From Corallochytrium limacisporum (Eukaryota; Opisthokonta): 31,347 nucleotides of DNA. Positions 17,191 to 27,341 of the stretch are shown here, in pieces; position 1 is the stretch's first letter; each line of letters starts with the position of its first letter. The notes beneath the pieces are model-generated. The model ran no database searches. It was given only the letters and a program-made list of their open reading frames with translations, and was not told the DNA's origin. The stretch lies in NCBI GenBank assembly GCA_002811645.1, contig PDIP01000117.1, positions 1-31,347 of the forward strand, in the 5' to 3' direction. A program made the translations under genes and the position numbers.

Positions 17191-19644
17191 TTAGTCAAAC
17201 GCCTCCTCAAACGGATCATAGCACTCCACATCCTGAGCGTCCTTGAGTTGGACCTTGGAGTTGAAGTTGGAGTGATCGTCCTCGCTCTTGACCTTGGGCA
17301 CATAGGGCATGGTGTACTTCTTGGCGCGCAGTGCCTGCCAGTCAATGTTCTTAAACCAAGGATGGTATTTGATATCATTGCTGCCGTTCTTGAGACTGCC
17401 AAGACGCTTGGTAGGCATCTTGACCAACAGACGGTAAATCAGGTCCTTGGCATCATTGGGAATGTAGGCAGGACAACGCACGGTGGCAGTGACAATCTTC
17501 TTGTAGACGGACATGGGATCCGGAGCCAGGAATGGGGTGATGCCGACGAACATTTCATAAATAAGGATGCCAGTGCACCACCAGTCGACGGCAAAGCCGT
17601 GACCGTGGCCACCGCGGATAATTTCCGGAGCGAGGTATTCGGGCGTACCGCAGACAGTGTACGTGCGACCGTCGATACGCTTGGCGAAGCCCAAATCAAT
17701 GATCTTCAGGTAGCCATCCGAGGAAATGAGAATGTTTTCGGGTTTCAAATCACGGTACACAATGGACAATGCGTGCATGTGCTCGAACGCAGAGAAGACC
17801 TGGGCGGCGTAGAGGACGGCCTGGTCGTTCTCGAGCTTGCCCTTGCGCCGCATGTACGTGAACAGTTCTCCGCCAAGGATCGGCTCCATGAGGAAGTAAA
17901 TGTACCGCGTGTCACGGAACGTCCGGTAAAGACGCACAATGAAGGGGTGCGGCTGCATCTCCGCCATAATCGTCTTCTCATTCACAACGTGGTCAATCTG
18001 CTTGGTCTTGATAATGTGGTACTTCTTGAGAACCTTCAAGGCATATGTCTTGCCAGTCGCAGTATCCTTGACCAGCGCGACGCGACCAAACGAACCGGCA
18101 CCAAGCGTGGCTAGATGCTGTAGATTCTCCAACTTAATCTCCGTGTGCAGACCGAGCGGTTCCGCGAGCTGGAAGCGCTCACGGAGGGACCCGAGAATAT
18201 TGTCAAAGTTGGTGCGGTCGAGGGAGAGACAGGTACAGTCCTTGTACGCCTTCACGTTCGCGGCACGCTTGTCGTCGTTGAGCAGGGCCCGCTCACCAAA
18301 GTAGGCGCCACGGTAAAGATGGCCCAATTCAATGACCTTACCACTCACGTCCTGAGTCAATTCAACCTCACCTTCCGCAAGAATATAGAACTTGTCGCCG
18401 ACGTCGCCCTGTTTGATGATCTGAGCGTCCTTCTTGAACTGTTCCGTTTGGAGTTTGTTGGCAAGCTCAGACAGCTCCTGCGGAGACAGTACCTGCAGAA
18501 TCGGAATGCCAGCCAATACGGCACGGTGGTACGTCTCAAAGTTACGTTCCAAGATCTCTTCCAGGGGACCGAGCAAGTTGTTAAAGTCCTCACGCGTAAT
18601 GGACAGACAGGTTACGGGACCACCAGTAGCAATCACCGTCGCGGCACGCGTGTCGTCCTTGATCAGAGCACGCTCACCAAAGTAATCACCGTTGGATAAT
18701 TGGGCAATGTCCTGAACACCGGTACCATCCGGGGTGGTCTGCTGGACCTTGGCCTTACCGTCAGCGACAATGTAGAACTTATCACCGGTGTCGCCCTGGC
18801 GAATAATCTTGGCGCCTTCCTGGTAGGTTGTGGTGGAGCAGGCAGCGACAATCTGGGTCTTCTCATAGTGAGTGAGATTCTTGAACTCCTTCACGCGCTC
18901 AATTGCATCCAGAGCCCGGCGATTCTCGTCAAAGGCGATAGTCACGTGGGCCTGCTTGAAGTCCTTGGCGCTGACCTTCCACAGCGCGCACACAGTTTGG
19001 GCGGTGATCGTAGCGGCACGGGGGCTGTGATAGAGCAGTGCAAGCTCACCAAAGTATCCGCCCTGCTTGATCTGGCCCACCTCATTGCCGTCCACCAGCA
19101 CAGCCAGCGTACCCGATTCCACGACGTAAAAGGACGCAGTGTCCTCATACTCCTGGCCCTGCTCCAGCACATTCACACCGGCTTCCACGCTTTGCTCATC
19201 CATGATAGCAGCAATGAACTCCTTCTGCTTGGCAGTCATGCCAGAGAACAGAAGGCAGTCGCCCATGGCGTCAACCAGCAGCTGCTTGGTCTTCGGCGCC
19301 TTCTGCACGACGCGAAGGGCCTCAGTCTGCTGCTGAAAGCGGTTGGTCTGCTCACCATAGACGACCTCACGGTGCTGCTTAGCCTGGAGCTGCTGCTGGA
19401 CGAAGTCATCGGAGTAGTCTCCGGCGACATTGTCGGTACCGCTGGTCATGGCTGACTTGGATTTGTCCTTGAGAACCGCTGCCTTGGGCTCTTTGGGCAC
19501 GGCAGAGATCGGCTTGGTCTTACTACTGCTGGCTACGGGCTGCCCGTGTGTTCCTGCGTTTCCTGACTGGTACTGGTGGTGGTGCTCGGAAGGGCCTGCG
19601 TGGTTCTTCTTGTCCTTCTTCTTCTTGGAGATGTTACCACCCAT
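17191..19644 (-). CDS. Cyclic-nucleotide-dependent AGC protein kinase, PKG architecture with three CNB domains
   Basis: An 817-residue single-chain kinase. Three intact cyclic-nucleotide-binding domains come first, with phosphate-binding cassettes FGELALLYHSPRAAT (about 198), FGERALIKDDTRAAT (321) and FGERALLNDDKRAAN (448), each keeping the essential Glu and Arg. An AGC kinase domain follows: glycine loop GAGSFGRV (513), ALK lysine (536), YRDLKPEN (629), DLG in place of DFG (647), activation loop TYTVCGTPEYLAPE with the PDK1-site Thr, and a C-tail ending DPFEEAFD. The open frame extends 49 codons further, but I chose the ATG at 19644 because it gives MGGNISKKKKDKK, a classic N-myristoylation plus polybasic signal. 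There is no leucine zipper as in animal PKG. Three tandem CNB domains in one chain recall alveolate and other protist PKGs. All cassettes have Ala after Arg, as in PKA regulatory subunits, so cAMP may be the ligand. Confidence 0.94.
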   Translation of the reverse strand: MGGNISKKKKDKKNHAGPSEHHHQYQSGNAGTHGQPVASSSKTKPISAVPKEPKAAVLKDKSKSAMTSGTDNVAGDYSDDFVQQQLQAKQHREVVYGEQTNRFQQQTEALRVVQKAPKTKQLLVDAMGDCLLFSGMTAKQKEFIAAIMDEQSVEAGVNVLEQGQEYEDTASFYVVESGTLAVLVDGNEVGQIKQGGYFGELALLYHSPRAATITAQTVCALWKVSAKDFKQAHVTIAFDENRRALDAIERVKEFKNLTHYEKTQIVAACSTTTYQEGAKIIRQGDTGDKFYIVADGKAKVQQTTPDGTGVQDIAQLSNGDYFGERALIKDDTRAATVIATGGPVTCLSITREDFNNLLGPLEEILERNFETYHRAVLAGIPILQVLSPQELSELANKLQTEQFKKDAQIIKQGDVGDKFYILAEGEVELTQDVSGKVIELGHLYRGAYFGERALLNDDKRAANVKAYKDCTCLSLDRTNFDNILGSLRERFQLAEPLGLHTEIKLENLQHLATLGAGSFGRVALVKDTATGKTYALKVLKKYHIIKTKQIDHVVNEKTIMAEMQPHPFIVRLYRTFRDTRYIYFLMEPILGGELFTYMRRKGKLENDQAVLYAAQVFSAFEHMHALSIVYRDLKPENILISSDGYLKIIDLGFAKRIDGRTYTVCGTPEYLAPEIIRGGHGHGFAVDWWCTGILIYEMFVGITPFLAPDPMSVYKKIVTATVRCPAYIPNDAKDLIYRLLVKMPTKRLGSLKNGSNDIKYHPWFKNIDWQALRAKKYTMPYVPKVKSEDDHSNFNSKVQLKDAQDVECYDPFEEAFD

Positions 19645-20597
19645 TGCTTCCGATTTAGAGCTTCCTCTTTTCACTAACGCGTTGGTGTAGCGCCAAGGAA
19701 AAAGGGTTGATTGAAAAGTGGGAAAGAAAAGTTCTTTTGTTTGCTTAGTAGGATCAAGAGAAAAGGATAAGTTTTGTTTGTGATATATCAAACAAAACCC
19801 TTTTCTTTGCGCCTGCTAAAAACCTTTTCCACCTTATCACTAACCTTTTTTCCTTTCTTCAAGTGGTTGATGATGAATAAACTAAACAAAAAAGTTGGGA
19901 CGAGCCTTGTTTACAGAGCAAACAAAGCTTCTTTCACCTTCTTGTTTATCGTTGCTGAGTTGATTGAGATCAATTTGAAACGGTAAAAGTTGTTGTGTGG
20001 ATTGAGCCAATCCGCGCAAACGTTTGACAATAATGTGTTTTGAAAAACTTGAAGAACCAAAGCTTCTGTTCAAGGGGTGGATATTGAAGAGATCACAACG
20101 CGACATGGCAAAGAGTGACAAGTTTTGATCTTGAATACCTATCGCAATGTTCGATGGGCAGGAGAAGAACAAAAGCGGAAAACACGGTCACTAAGCTGCT
20201 CAACAGTAATACCGGATAATACGCAAATCCCTATCTCATTAGCAAACCGGTAGATGTCCATATTGCTGCTGCTAAGCTGCACGAAAAACGAATCCAATAA
20301 ACCATTAGTAAGGAATCCTTAGGACGGCAAAAAAAAGGATCAACATCGCGATCAGTACCCGGTATCGTGCCTTTCTTTTTTTTTTTTCTTGGGCTACGAA
20401 GAAAGCAACGAAGTCAAGAAAACACACAGGAAACTCCGGGGTCGGTTCCATCTCGAGAAGCTTTTGTCTGCACAACGACAAGGTATCCGCCTCACGCAAT
20501 TCTAAAAATCCCCCCCCCCCAAAAACACACACTCCAGGCACACATATACACACACACAGCTTACTAAGTGATGCCACACCAAAACCACCATGCTCGT

Positions 20598-20629
20598 GAT
20601 ATATATACACACACACACATACACACACC
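20598..20629. repeat. TA/CA microsatellite
   Basis: ATATATATA passes into CACACACACA and ACATACACACACC. A similar shorter tract lies at 20539-20558. Confidence 0.8.
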
Positions 20630-21549
20630 ACGGCCCTCCTAACTGTTTATGTTCACTGTGCAGAATCTTGGGGCGAGTATATCACCAAAGTATCGGCCAC
20701 GGCGATGGTGACCCTTGGTACCCGCTGGTGGGTAGGTTGGGTTCGGGGGTTGGGAAGGACCCGCACCCCATCGATCCCTGGATTTTTCCACTTTTATTTT
20801 TCTTTTCCGTATTGTTTATTCTCTCTCACATCTATGGAACCCATTAAGTATGGCAAATGTATTATAAAATTTCAAGAAAAAAGTCATTGGAATTGAGCAA
20901 AACCGGACGGACAGCGGATCCTCTCTCTCTCCCTTGGCAGCTTTCGTAACCCGCAAAGGGTCCCGTTGCCCCAGGCAGACAGACACAGCGAAGGGAAGAG
21001 AGAGAGGGACGGAGGGGGGGGGGCACAGGGAGAGAGAGAGAGAGAGAACCCGGGGCTTGCGCGACCACAAGCATTTTGTTTTTGGCCCAAACCCAAAAAA
21101 AAGAATAAAAACGATTTTTCTGTAAACTTTTCTTTACTTTTTTTTTGCTCTCCCCGGACCCCTCTCTCCCGGAAAAGCAAATGTCGATCTACCAAAGAAC
21201 AATAATACAAAATTGGTAGCGAATGAACGGCAAAAGAATGGAACCTTTTCTTTTTTGCCGGTGTCTGAGCATTCTACCGGACACAGAGAGAGAGAGAGAG
21301 AGAGAAGAGAGCGCGAGGGAGCGTTGGGAGAGGGGGGGGGGATTTTTTGAGAGAGAGAGAGAGCGGGCGGTGAGAGAAGGCGGGCCAGGGCCGGGAGAAC
21401 CGCCTTCCGCCCAGCGGGGCCCCAACCCACCGCCGGGCCCCTCTCTCGCTCTCTCGCTGTCGCCCTCGCGCAGCAGCCAAAAAATAAAGAAAGAAAAGGA
21501 ACGGTGGGCAAACACACACCAAAAAGCTTTGGCACAAGAAAAAAAGGAA

Positions 21550-21664
21550 AACAACCAAATATAAATAATCCGTATATAAATATATTTATAATTATGTAGT
21601 ATTAACTATATTTATAAAATGGAAGTATATTAAAATTTAAATTGTCCGTGCAGGCCCCGGGGGA
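21550..21664. repeat. AT-rich island followed by C4G5 junction
   Basis: About 95 bp of nearly pure A/T (21550-21645) is followed within 10 bp by CCCCGGGGG (21655-21663) and a G-rich stretch. It is the clearest example of the AT-island plus C-run/G-run arrangement and lies about 450 bp beyond the INCENP stop codon. Confidence 0.5.
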
Positions 21665-22106
21665 GGGAGGGGGGGGGATATGGCTAAGGGTGTCCCTCCT
21701 CCCGTCCGGACGCGACCCTGCGAATGGGTACGCTCGAGCTTCGTGGTTGGTGGTGCCGGGGGGGGGAGGGTAGGGCCCCTCCCGTCCGCTTCTCCCCGCG
21801 GAGGGTAGTTGGGGAGGGGGGGAGCCGGCGCTTGGGGGAGTGAGGGAAAGAAATCATCGGCGATCCGGGCCAACGCCGCCGGCGCGAAAACCTGGGCCTG
21901 CAAAACAAGAGATGGTCTAAAGATTCGGTGGCGGGTGTGTTGATGAGTGGTGACAGCGCAATGGATGGAAGTCGTTCTTTTTCCTTTGAATTGAATGTTG
22001 AAGGTGGGTGTGTATTGTTACTAGTGATGATGATTACGATGATGTTGAGATGAATTGATAATTGATTCGAGAGTTTAGTGCTCAAGATCGATGCCTTTGT
22101 CGTTCT

Positions 22107-25100
22107 TTATGACTGAGACGCATGCTGCGACTGTGACGCCGGGGACGGAGAGCTCGCAGATGGCGTAGCCTTCATGGCTTCTGCCCGAGCTTTCTTCATC
22201 CATGGACTGTCCTGGTTCCAATGTGCAGAAGATGTTCGTTTGCGAGTCCGCAGCCGCCTGACGGCGGGGCTGTGGCCCTCGAATAAATGTGAGGCATCGA
22301 GGACCTGGGGCATTTGTGTGCCAAACAGTGTCTCCGGGTCAAACTTGGCAACGCGTTGGTTCCGGATAGCCTGTCGAATGGCAGCACTGCGGGCCCATTT
22401 GGGAATGTCCTTGGACGCACGCTTGTGGCGGCGATCGTCATCGCTGTCGGACTCATCGCTGGAGTCGGACAGGACGTAGCTGCTGTGTTCTTCGGCGGTG
22501 GCAGAAGCAGTGGCGGCGGCGGTCTTGGAGGCAGCCTTCGATGACGCCAAGGCGCCGGCAGAGGCCAAGGTTTTGGCAACTGAATTCAGCGGCTTCATTG
22601 TGCCCGATGCACCGACGTTCTGTGTAGACTTCTTGAGCATGGCTGTACGGAGCGACTGGCGCTTCTTCGCGGAGGTTCCGGCCTGAGGTGTGCGAGCAGG
22701 TGCCTTCGGCGCCTTGGGCGTCTTGTCTGGATCGACGGCAGTGGAAGCGGCAGGAGTTGCTGGGGCAGCTCTCTGTGCCTTAGACGCTGGCTGTACGTTC
22801 TCCTTGTCCACGGCTGTCTTAGCGACTGGGCCAGCACTGGTTGTCTTGACCTGCTGTTGCTGCTGGTGGTCCTGAGTCTTCTTGCCGTGAATGGTTCCAG
22901 TCGCTGTAGCCTTTGCGGGCTTAGGCATGGCAGTATCCTTGCCGGAGGCAGAGGTCTGTGACGATGGTACGGCAGTAGCGGTAGCCTTGCTTGCGGGTTG
23001 CGATTTTACCGACCTTGTGGCAGCTGACCGCTCCACAATAGGCGGCTTGCCCACGGGTACACCGCGCTCCCGGGCCTGCTCTCGTTCCCTCCGCAGCTTC
23101 TCCATTCGTTCCTTGCGTTGGCGTTCCTTTTCCTGTTCCAAGTGCTTCTTCTTCTCTGCCTTCACCAAAGCTGCAATCTTTAGTCCTGGCTTCTTGGTCG
23201 CGGCTCCAGAAGCCGGCGCGGTGGACTTGGCAGTGATTGCACTGGTCGTACCGCTCTTGCCAGCGGTGGGCTTGGCCAGTCCGGGACGGACAACAGTCTT
23301 CGTGCGCAAGCCCGTGGCATGCGCAGCAACCTTTGCAGCGGCCACGCGAGGCGACTTTCGCGTCCTGGAGGCGGACACAGCAGCAGGTGATACTCCCTCA
23401 GCCACATCCCTGCCGGCTGGGACTGCTAATATTTCCTCCTTTGTCTTCTCGGTCGTCAGGCTCTCCTCCTCTTTCTCCGCTCCGTCTTCGGCGTCCCCTT
23501 CCGTAACCACGGCCTGATCTTGGATAAGGTTTGAGTAGTCCTGTACCTTTTCGTCCTCATCTTCGTCTTCGTCCTCTTCCAAATCCATCTCCTGGGTTTC
23601 GTCATCGTCTTCCACAATCTGTCGATTGGCGACAGGGATCTGTTCTTCGCTCTTCGCATCCATAGAAGCCACTTCTTCCTCCGCTCTTGGAGTAGTAGCG
23701 GCAGTGGCAGATGTCATGGTCGGCTTTACCTCTACTGTACTCTCGGCCACAGCGTCACTTTCCCGTACAATATCCTGCAACTGGTCAGTGTCGAGCTTTT
23801 CAATCTCTTCCTTGGGCGGTTGAGATTCTGCCTCGTCGTTGACGGGTTTGACTGCCTCCACCGGTGGTACTGCTGCTTCTGGAGCTGGTTGCTTGGATTC
23901 CTCTGTCTCTTTAACTGGACCCTTCACTTCAGCAACGGGAATATCTGCGCTGGGAGCAGAGTCCGTGACCACAGCGGCTAGAGGGGTAGACTTGGCAGTC
24001 TGTTTGACTTTGGTTGGGTTTCTCTTGGCGGCAGCGACCTTGAAGAAAGCTGGCGTGCCGGGGGAGTCCACTGCGGGAGGAGTGTTGCGCTTGAAAACTG
24101 AAGCTGCAGACTTGACCAGTTTGGGCTTCTTTACGGTGGCAGGTTCACCATCCGTACTCTGTACGGATTTAACCGAGGTGATCACTTCCACTGCTTCCGG
24201 CTCCTTAACTTCGGCAGGTTCCACTGGGACTGGAGTGGTTCCACCAAGAGCCGCAACGACGGCATCAGCAGCAGCCTTGGCAGTGGCCTCCCTAGGCGAT
24301 TCCGTTCGTTCTTCCTCTCCGGTGTAGCCGGCTTCTGCAATCGCAGCTGCTGCAGCGGCAGCAGCAGCAGCAGCCGCCGCCGCCTCTGCATCCCTTTCTT
24401 TCTTTGTCTTGCGACCGCCGCGACGTTTTGGTTTCGGAGTCGGTTCAGAAGCAGCTTGTTCCACAGGCGTCGCCTCCACAGCCGGTGTGGGTTCGGGGAC
24501 AACCTGTGGTGGCTCTTCCGCAGTCTTTTGCTCCGTGATCTTCTCCACTGCTGCAGGGACTACCGTGACTTTCTGCTCCTGTTCTGTTGTCTCTTGCGCA
24601 ACACCCGTTGACTTGGTCGAATTGTTGTCGTTGTTCTGTGTCTTTTTCGTTCTTGGCTGTCGGGTCGTCTTTCTTACAGTACGGACCACTGGCTCGGGGT
24701 TCGTAGGCGTGGCTTCGTTGTCGTCTAGCTCCATGCGTGGGGGCGGCGGTGGTGTCTCAATGGCATTGAAATTGTAGTTTAGTTTCTTGAGATCTTTGGT
24801 CTCTTCGTTCACGTGCACACTGTGAATCCTCTGCTCTGCCTTGCGTGCGGCTGCTCGAGGCGCACGGCGTCGCGCCCCCAAATCCACTGGATGCATTTCC
24901 GCGTCCTTCTTCCGCTTCCGTGTTGCTTTAGGTTTCTTAGCACTCTCTTTAGTTGTCCTATCGGACGCTTTCTGCGACTTCTTGATCTCTTTGATCTCTT
25001 TTTCACTGGCAGCAACTACTGTGGCACGCTTGCTGGTCTGCATCATTACTGTACCCCGGCGTGTTGTACGGACCATATCGGTGTCTATATCCATGGAATC

Positions 25101-25391
25101 TTCGGACTGTGGGGATGCAGTCGTCGAGGAGACCACCGAAGACGGCGTCGACTTCACAGAGGTGTTTTGATTAGCCTTTTTCAGGGCGCGATCTATTTTC
25201 TTTGCATGCCTGCAGAACTTTTCGAGCCATTGCATGTGTTCCCTTAGTTCACGTTCTGCATAGAATTTGACAAAAGCACCGCCGTTGTTATCGTTGATCT
25301 CGATGCCATCTTCAGTGGCATATTTCATCAGCGCCTTTGTGATGCGGCCAGAGGCCTCAACCTTGGCCTTAGCTGTCTGACGGCGAGGCAT
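22107..25391 (-). CDS. INCENP: Inner centromere protein (INCENP), chromosomal passenger complex scaffold
   Basis: A 1094-residue protein. The open frame reaches 25433 only through a GTG; the ATG at 25391 (MPRRQTAKAK) is the likely start. Residues about 25-75 (EHMQWLEKFCRHAKKI) resemble the CEN box that binds Survivin and Borealin. The long middle is disordered, Lys/Ala/Pro/Thr-rich, with a polyalanine tract (about 336-352) and an acidic block. A charged helix (KAEKKKHLEQEKERQRK onward, about 743-777) fits the single alpha-helix that binds microtubules. The C-terminal IN-box (about 993-1075) shows IPKWARSAAIRQAI, LFGT and RTSSAHW; the Ser-Ser of the last is the Aurora B phosphorylation site that activates the kinase. 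Its role is localising and activating Aurora at centromeres and the spindle midzone. An E2F-like site lies upstream. Confidence 0.9.
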   Translation of the reverse strand: MPRRQTAKAKVEASGRITKALMKYATEDGIEINDNNGGAFVKFYAERELREHMQWLEKFCRHAKKIDRALKKANQNTSVKSTPSSVVSSTTASPQSEDSMDIDTDMVRTTRRGTVMMQTSKRATVVAASEKEIKEIKKSQKASDRTTKESAKKPKATRKRKKDAEMHPVDLGARRRAPRAAARKAEQRIHSVHVNEETKDLKKLNYNFNAIETPPPPPRMELDDNEATPTNPEPVVRTVRKTTRQPRTKKTQNNDNNSTKSTGVAQETTEQEQKVTVVPAAVEKITEQKTAEEPPQVVPEPTPAVEATPVEQAASEPTPKPKRRGGRKTKKERDAEAAAAAAAAAAAAAAIAEAGYTGEEERTESPREATAKAAADAVVAALGGTTPVPVEPAEVKEPEAVEVITSVKSVQSTDGEPATVKKPKLVKSAASVFKRNTPPAVDSPGTPAFFKVAAAKRNPTKVKQTAKSTPLAAVVTDSAPSADIPVAEVKGPVKETEESKQPAPEAAVPPVEAVKPVNDEAESQPPKEEIEKLDTDQLQDIVRESDAVAESTVEVKPTMTSATAATTPRAEEEVASMDAKSEEQIPVANRQIVEDDDETQEMDLEEDEDEDEDEKVQDYSNLIQDQAVVTEGDAEDGAEKEEESLTTEKTKEEILAVPAGRDVAEGVSPAAVSASRTRKSPRVAAAKVAAHATGLRTKTVVRPGLAKPTAGKSGTTSAITAKSTAPASGAATKKPGLKIAALVKAEKKKHLEQEKERQRKERMEKLRREREQARERGVPVGKPPIVERSAATRSVKSQPASKATATAVPSSQTSASGKDTAMPKPAKATATGTIHGKKTQDHQQQQQVKTTSAGPVAKTAVDKENVQPASKAQRAAPATPAASTAVDPDKTPKAPKAPARTPQAGTSAKKRQSLRTAMLKKSTQNVGASGTMKPLNSVAKTLASAGALASSKAASKTAAATASATAEEHSSYVLSDSSDESDSDDDRRHKRASKDIPKWARSAAIRQAIRNQRVAKFDPETLFGTQMPQVLDASHLFEGHSPAVRRLRTRKRTSSAHWNQDSPWMKKARAEAMKATPSASSPSPASQSQHASQS

Positions 25392-25780
25392 GGTAAACAA
25401 ACCAGTTTGTTTCTTGAATTTGCTAATTTTCACAATTCAATTTCCCATGATCCTTACCACGATCGCGAGTGGGAGAAGTGTATTTACTTTACAAGGAATA
25501 TGTAGTGAAAATTATGCGGTTCTGCTCCCGTCCGAACACAATGCAATCCTTCCAGTTTCATAGCGAACTCCAAGACATTGATTTCAAATAGGCGCAAAGT
25601 AAGTCTCATAGAGCATACTTATCAAGAGATCGACTCCAAAGTGGGAGCATAAAAATCGAAGTCACACAAGAAGAACAGCAACATTCCGGTTGAGACCAGT
25701 CGGTCAGTGTCGAAGGCCTCATATCGAAGCGAACAGTGCCAGTGGTCAGCTCCCAACCAACACAAAGAACGGTTCGAACT

Positions 25781-25789
25781 TTTCCCGCC
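25781..25789 (+). promoter_or_regulatory. E2F-like site TTTCCCGCC
   Basis: A perfect match to the E2F/DP consensus (TTTSSCGC), about 390 bp upstream of the INCENP start codon, followed by GCGCGCG-type sequence. Cell-cycle control of INCENP would make sense. A single site can occur by chance. Confidence 0.35.
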
Positions 25790-26155
25790 ACAAAATTTTG
25801 CGCGCGTGGGATAGTGAATGTACCGGTGAAAACCGTACCGCACATCCAGCCGGGAGATTAAAATGGGACGAGAAGGGGGGTCTCGCCCGGTTGAAATATT
25901 GCGCGCCTCCCCTGATTCCCTGTCGTAAGCTGCCATAGCGGATAACGGGACTCCCCCTTTCCAGTTTTTTTTTCTCCCGTGCTCGTTATCGCAATTATCT
26001 TAGGGGCCTAATTTTCGCGGACGACCAAGAGGAGAAGGGGTCAATTTAATTACTGTGCTGTGAGGGTGGGTCAATCGGTGGCTGGGGCAAGGACTGCGGT
26101 ATCCTCATTTTCAACACCGCATTATTGATGCCTCGATCATAACGCAGTTTGTGGG

Positions 26156-26160
26156 TATAA
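26156..26160 (+). promoter_or_regulatory. TATA-like box of the acetyltransferase gene
   Basis: GGGTATAAGAGG lies 52 bp upstream of the ATG at 26212. That spacing would leave a leader of roughly 20-25 nt, short but possible. Confidence 0.3.
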
Positions 26161-26211
26161 GAGGAAAGACTTTGTATCGGTCTGACTCGCAGTCAAAGTA
26201 ATGTGATAAGA

Positions 26212-26910
26212 ATGAATTTTATCAAGGGGCCTATATTGGACGCTACAGCCATGTCACCACCAGAGCGCCGCGAACTCTTCGTTGAGGTGAACGAATTTGA
26301 TCCAGAAGAAGCGAAGATGAGCCAGTTGGATCGAATGTGCAGTGGACGACTGTACGATTGTAGAACCAAGTCTTTGATCGACCTTCGAACCAAGGCACGC
26401 GGTTTTCAGCACGAATTTAATTCATTGCATCCAAGTGAGAGGGAAAGCGGATACGACATCTTGCGGAAGCTCTTTGGAAAATGTGACCCCACGACCTGGA
26501 TTGAACCTCCGTTCCACTGTGACTATGGGTTCAATATTACCGTCGGTAAGGATTTTTTCATGAATTTCAATGGCACAATTCTTGATGGCGCTCGAGTAGA
26601 GATTGGTGACCAGTTCCTTGCTGGACCAGACGTGAAGATCATTGCCGCGACCCATCCTACAGACCCAGCCATACGGGCCAGCGGACTCGAGTTCGCTAAA
26701 CCTGTCACAATTGGGAACAATGTCTGGGTCGGGGCAGGTGCCATCATCCTTCCGGGAGTTACAGTTGGTGACAATGCAGTGATCGGAGCCGGAGCCGTTG
26801 TTACAAAGAACGTCCCTGACCGGACCATCGTTGCCGGGAATCCGGCGCGGATCATTCGTGAGATCACTGCTGAAGAGTCTCGCGGTACTAAGGCCAATGC
26901 AGAATACTGA
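26212..26910 (+). CDS. Maltose/galactoside-type O-acetyltransferase (hexapeptide repeat)
   Basis: A 232-residue protein. The open frame extends nine bases further to a GTG, but the first ATG is at 26212; an alternative ATG lies at 26251. Residues about 35-65 (SQLDRMCSGRLYDCRTKSL) are the N-terminal maltose acetyltransferase (Mac) domain, and residues about 105-222 carry the hexapeptide repeats of a left-handed beta-helix (TIGNNVWVGAGAIILPGV, TVGDNAVIGAGAVV). His148 in AATHPTDP is the expected catalytic base of the LacA/Maa/NodL family. These enzymes move acetyl from acetyl-CoA to a sugar hydroxyl and act as trimers. The family is common in bacteria and fungi, so ancient transfer is possible; codon use does not stand out by eye. 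No signal peptide, so probably cytosolic. The natural sugar substrate is unknown. Confidence 0.92.
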   Translation: MNFIKGPILDATAMSPPERRELFVEVNEFDPEEAKMSQLDRMCSGRLYDCRTKSLIDLRTKARGFQHEFNSLHPSERESGYDILRKLFGKCDPTTWIEPPFHCDYGFNITVGKDFFMNFNGTILDGARVEIGDQFLAGPDVKIIAATHPTDPAIRASGLEFAKPVTIGNNVWVGAGAIILPGVTVGDNAVIGAGAVVTKNVPDRTIVAGNPARIIREITAEESRGTKANAEY

Positions 26911-27341
26911 CCACCGGGTTCGCACACCATCGTGTATCAATAGTCACAAGAATCATCCAAAAGCGCCACCCGTGTATCAAGTGAAAGGCGCATCTGTACC
27001 ATCAAATACACATTCAGCTCTCCTTTGATGCAACCCCTTAGTGTTCTCATAGATCTTGTAATTTGCATTAAAGAGCAGGTTCGCAGTCTACCCGCCCCGC
27101 CCCGGGAAAGGGGGTGGGGCGTCCGAACGACCCGTACAGCTTGAGAAAGCTGCCAGTATGGAGTCATGAGGTACTTTTGGGGCCGGAGGTTGAGGCAGGA
27201 ACGCTGGCGACCGCTTCCCTCGGTGTCAGGAGCAAGCGATTATTAGTTTAAGACAGATGAGGTAAAGGCATGACAACCATGTGTTGTAGGGGATAGCACT
27301 ATGGTGCATCGAAAATGTTCTTGCCCATGCGTTGAGGACTG
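26911..27341. other. Spacer between acetyltransferase and PTEN genes
   Basis: Carries the acetyltransferase 3' end (ATTAAA near 27067) and the PTEN promoter and leader. The only clear structure is the GC-rich hairpin at 27093-27121. Confidence 0.5.
27093..27121. repeat. GC-rich 11-bp hairpin, terminator- or promoter-like
   Basis: 27093-27103 (CGCCCCGCCCC) pairs with 27111-27121 (GGGGTGGGGCG) with a single G-T mismatch/wobble and a 7-nt loop (GGGAAAG). It includes a CCCCGGG core and two overlapping GC boxes (Sp1-like). It lies about 180 bp beyond the acetyltransferase stop and 220 bp before the PTEN start. Confidence 0.5.

Larger units (their letters stand above)
19645..22106. other. 2.5 kb low-complexity spacer between kinase and INCENP genes
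   Basis: Contains the kinase promoter (right of 19644; an ACGCGT MCB-like box lies at 19677-19682 close to the start) and the INCENP 3' region. Between are a C11 run (20510-20520), CA/TA microsatellites, GA tracts (about 21031-21047, 21287-21307, 21349-21363), G10 runs, and an AT-rich island. No credible ORF or RNA gene is seen. Confidence 0.5.
25392..26211. other. Divergent promoter region between INCENP and acetyltransferase genes
   Basis: About 820 bp upstream of both genes. It contains an E2F-like site (25781-25789) and a TATA-like box next to the acetyltransferase. No gene is recognised in it. Confidence 0.5.

Noticed and set aside
17065..19455. Long plus-strand open frames (349 and 251 codons) antisense to the kinase
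   Set aside because: Same explanation: mirror frames of a well-supported kinase gene.
19645..19791. 49-residue in-frame N-terminal extension of the kinase
   Set aside because: The inner ATG creates a myristoylation motif with a polybasic stretch, a far better start.
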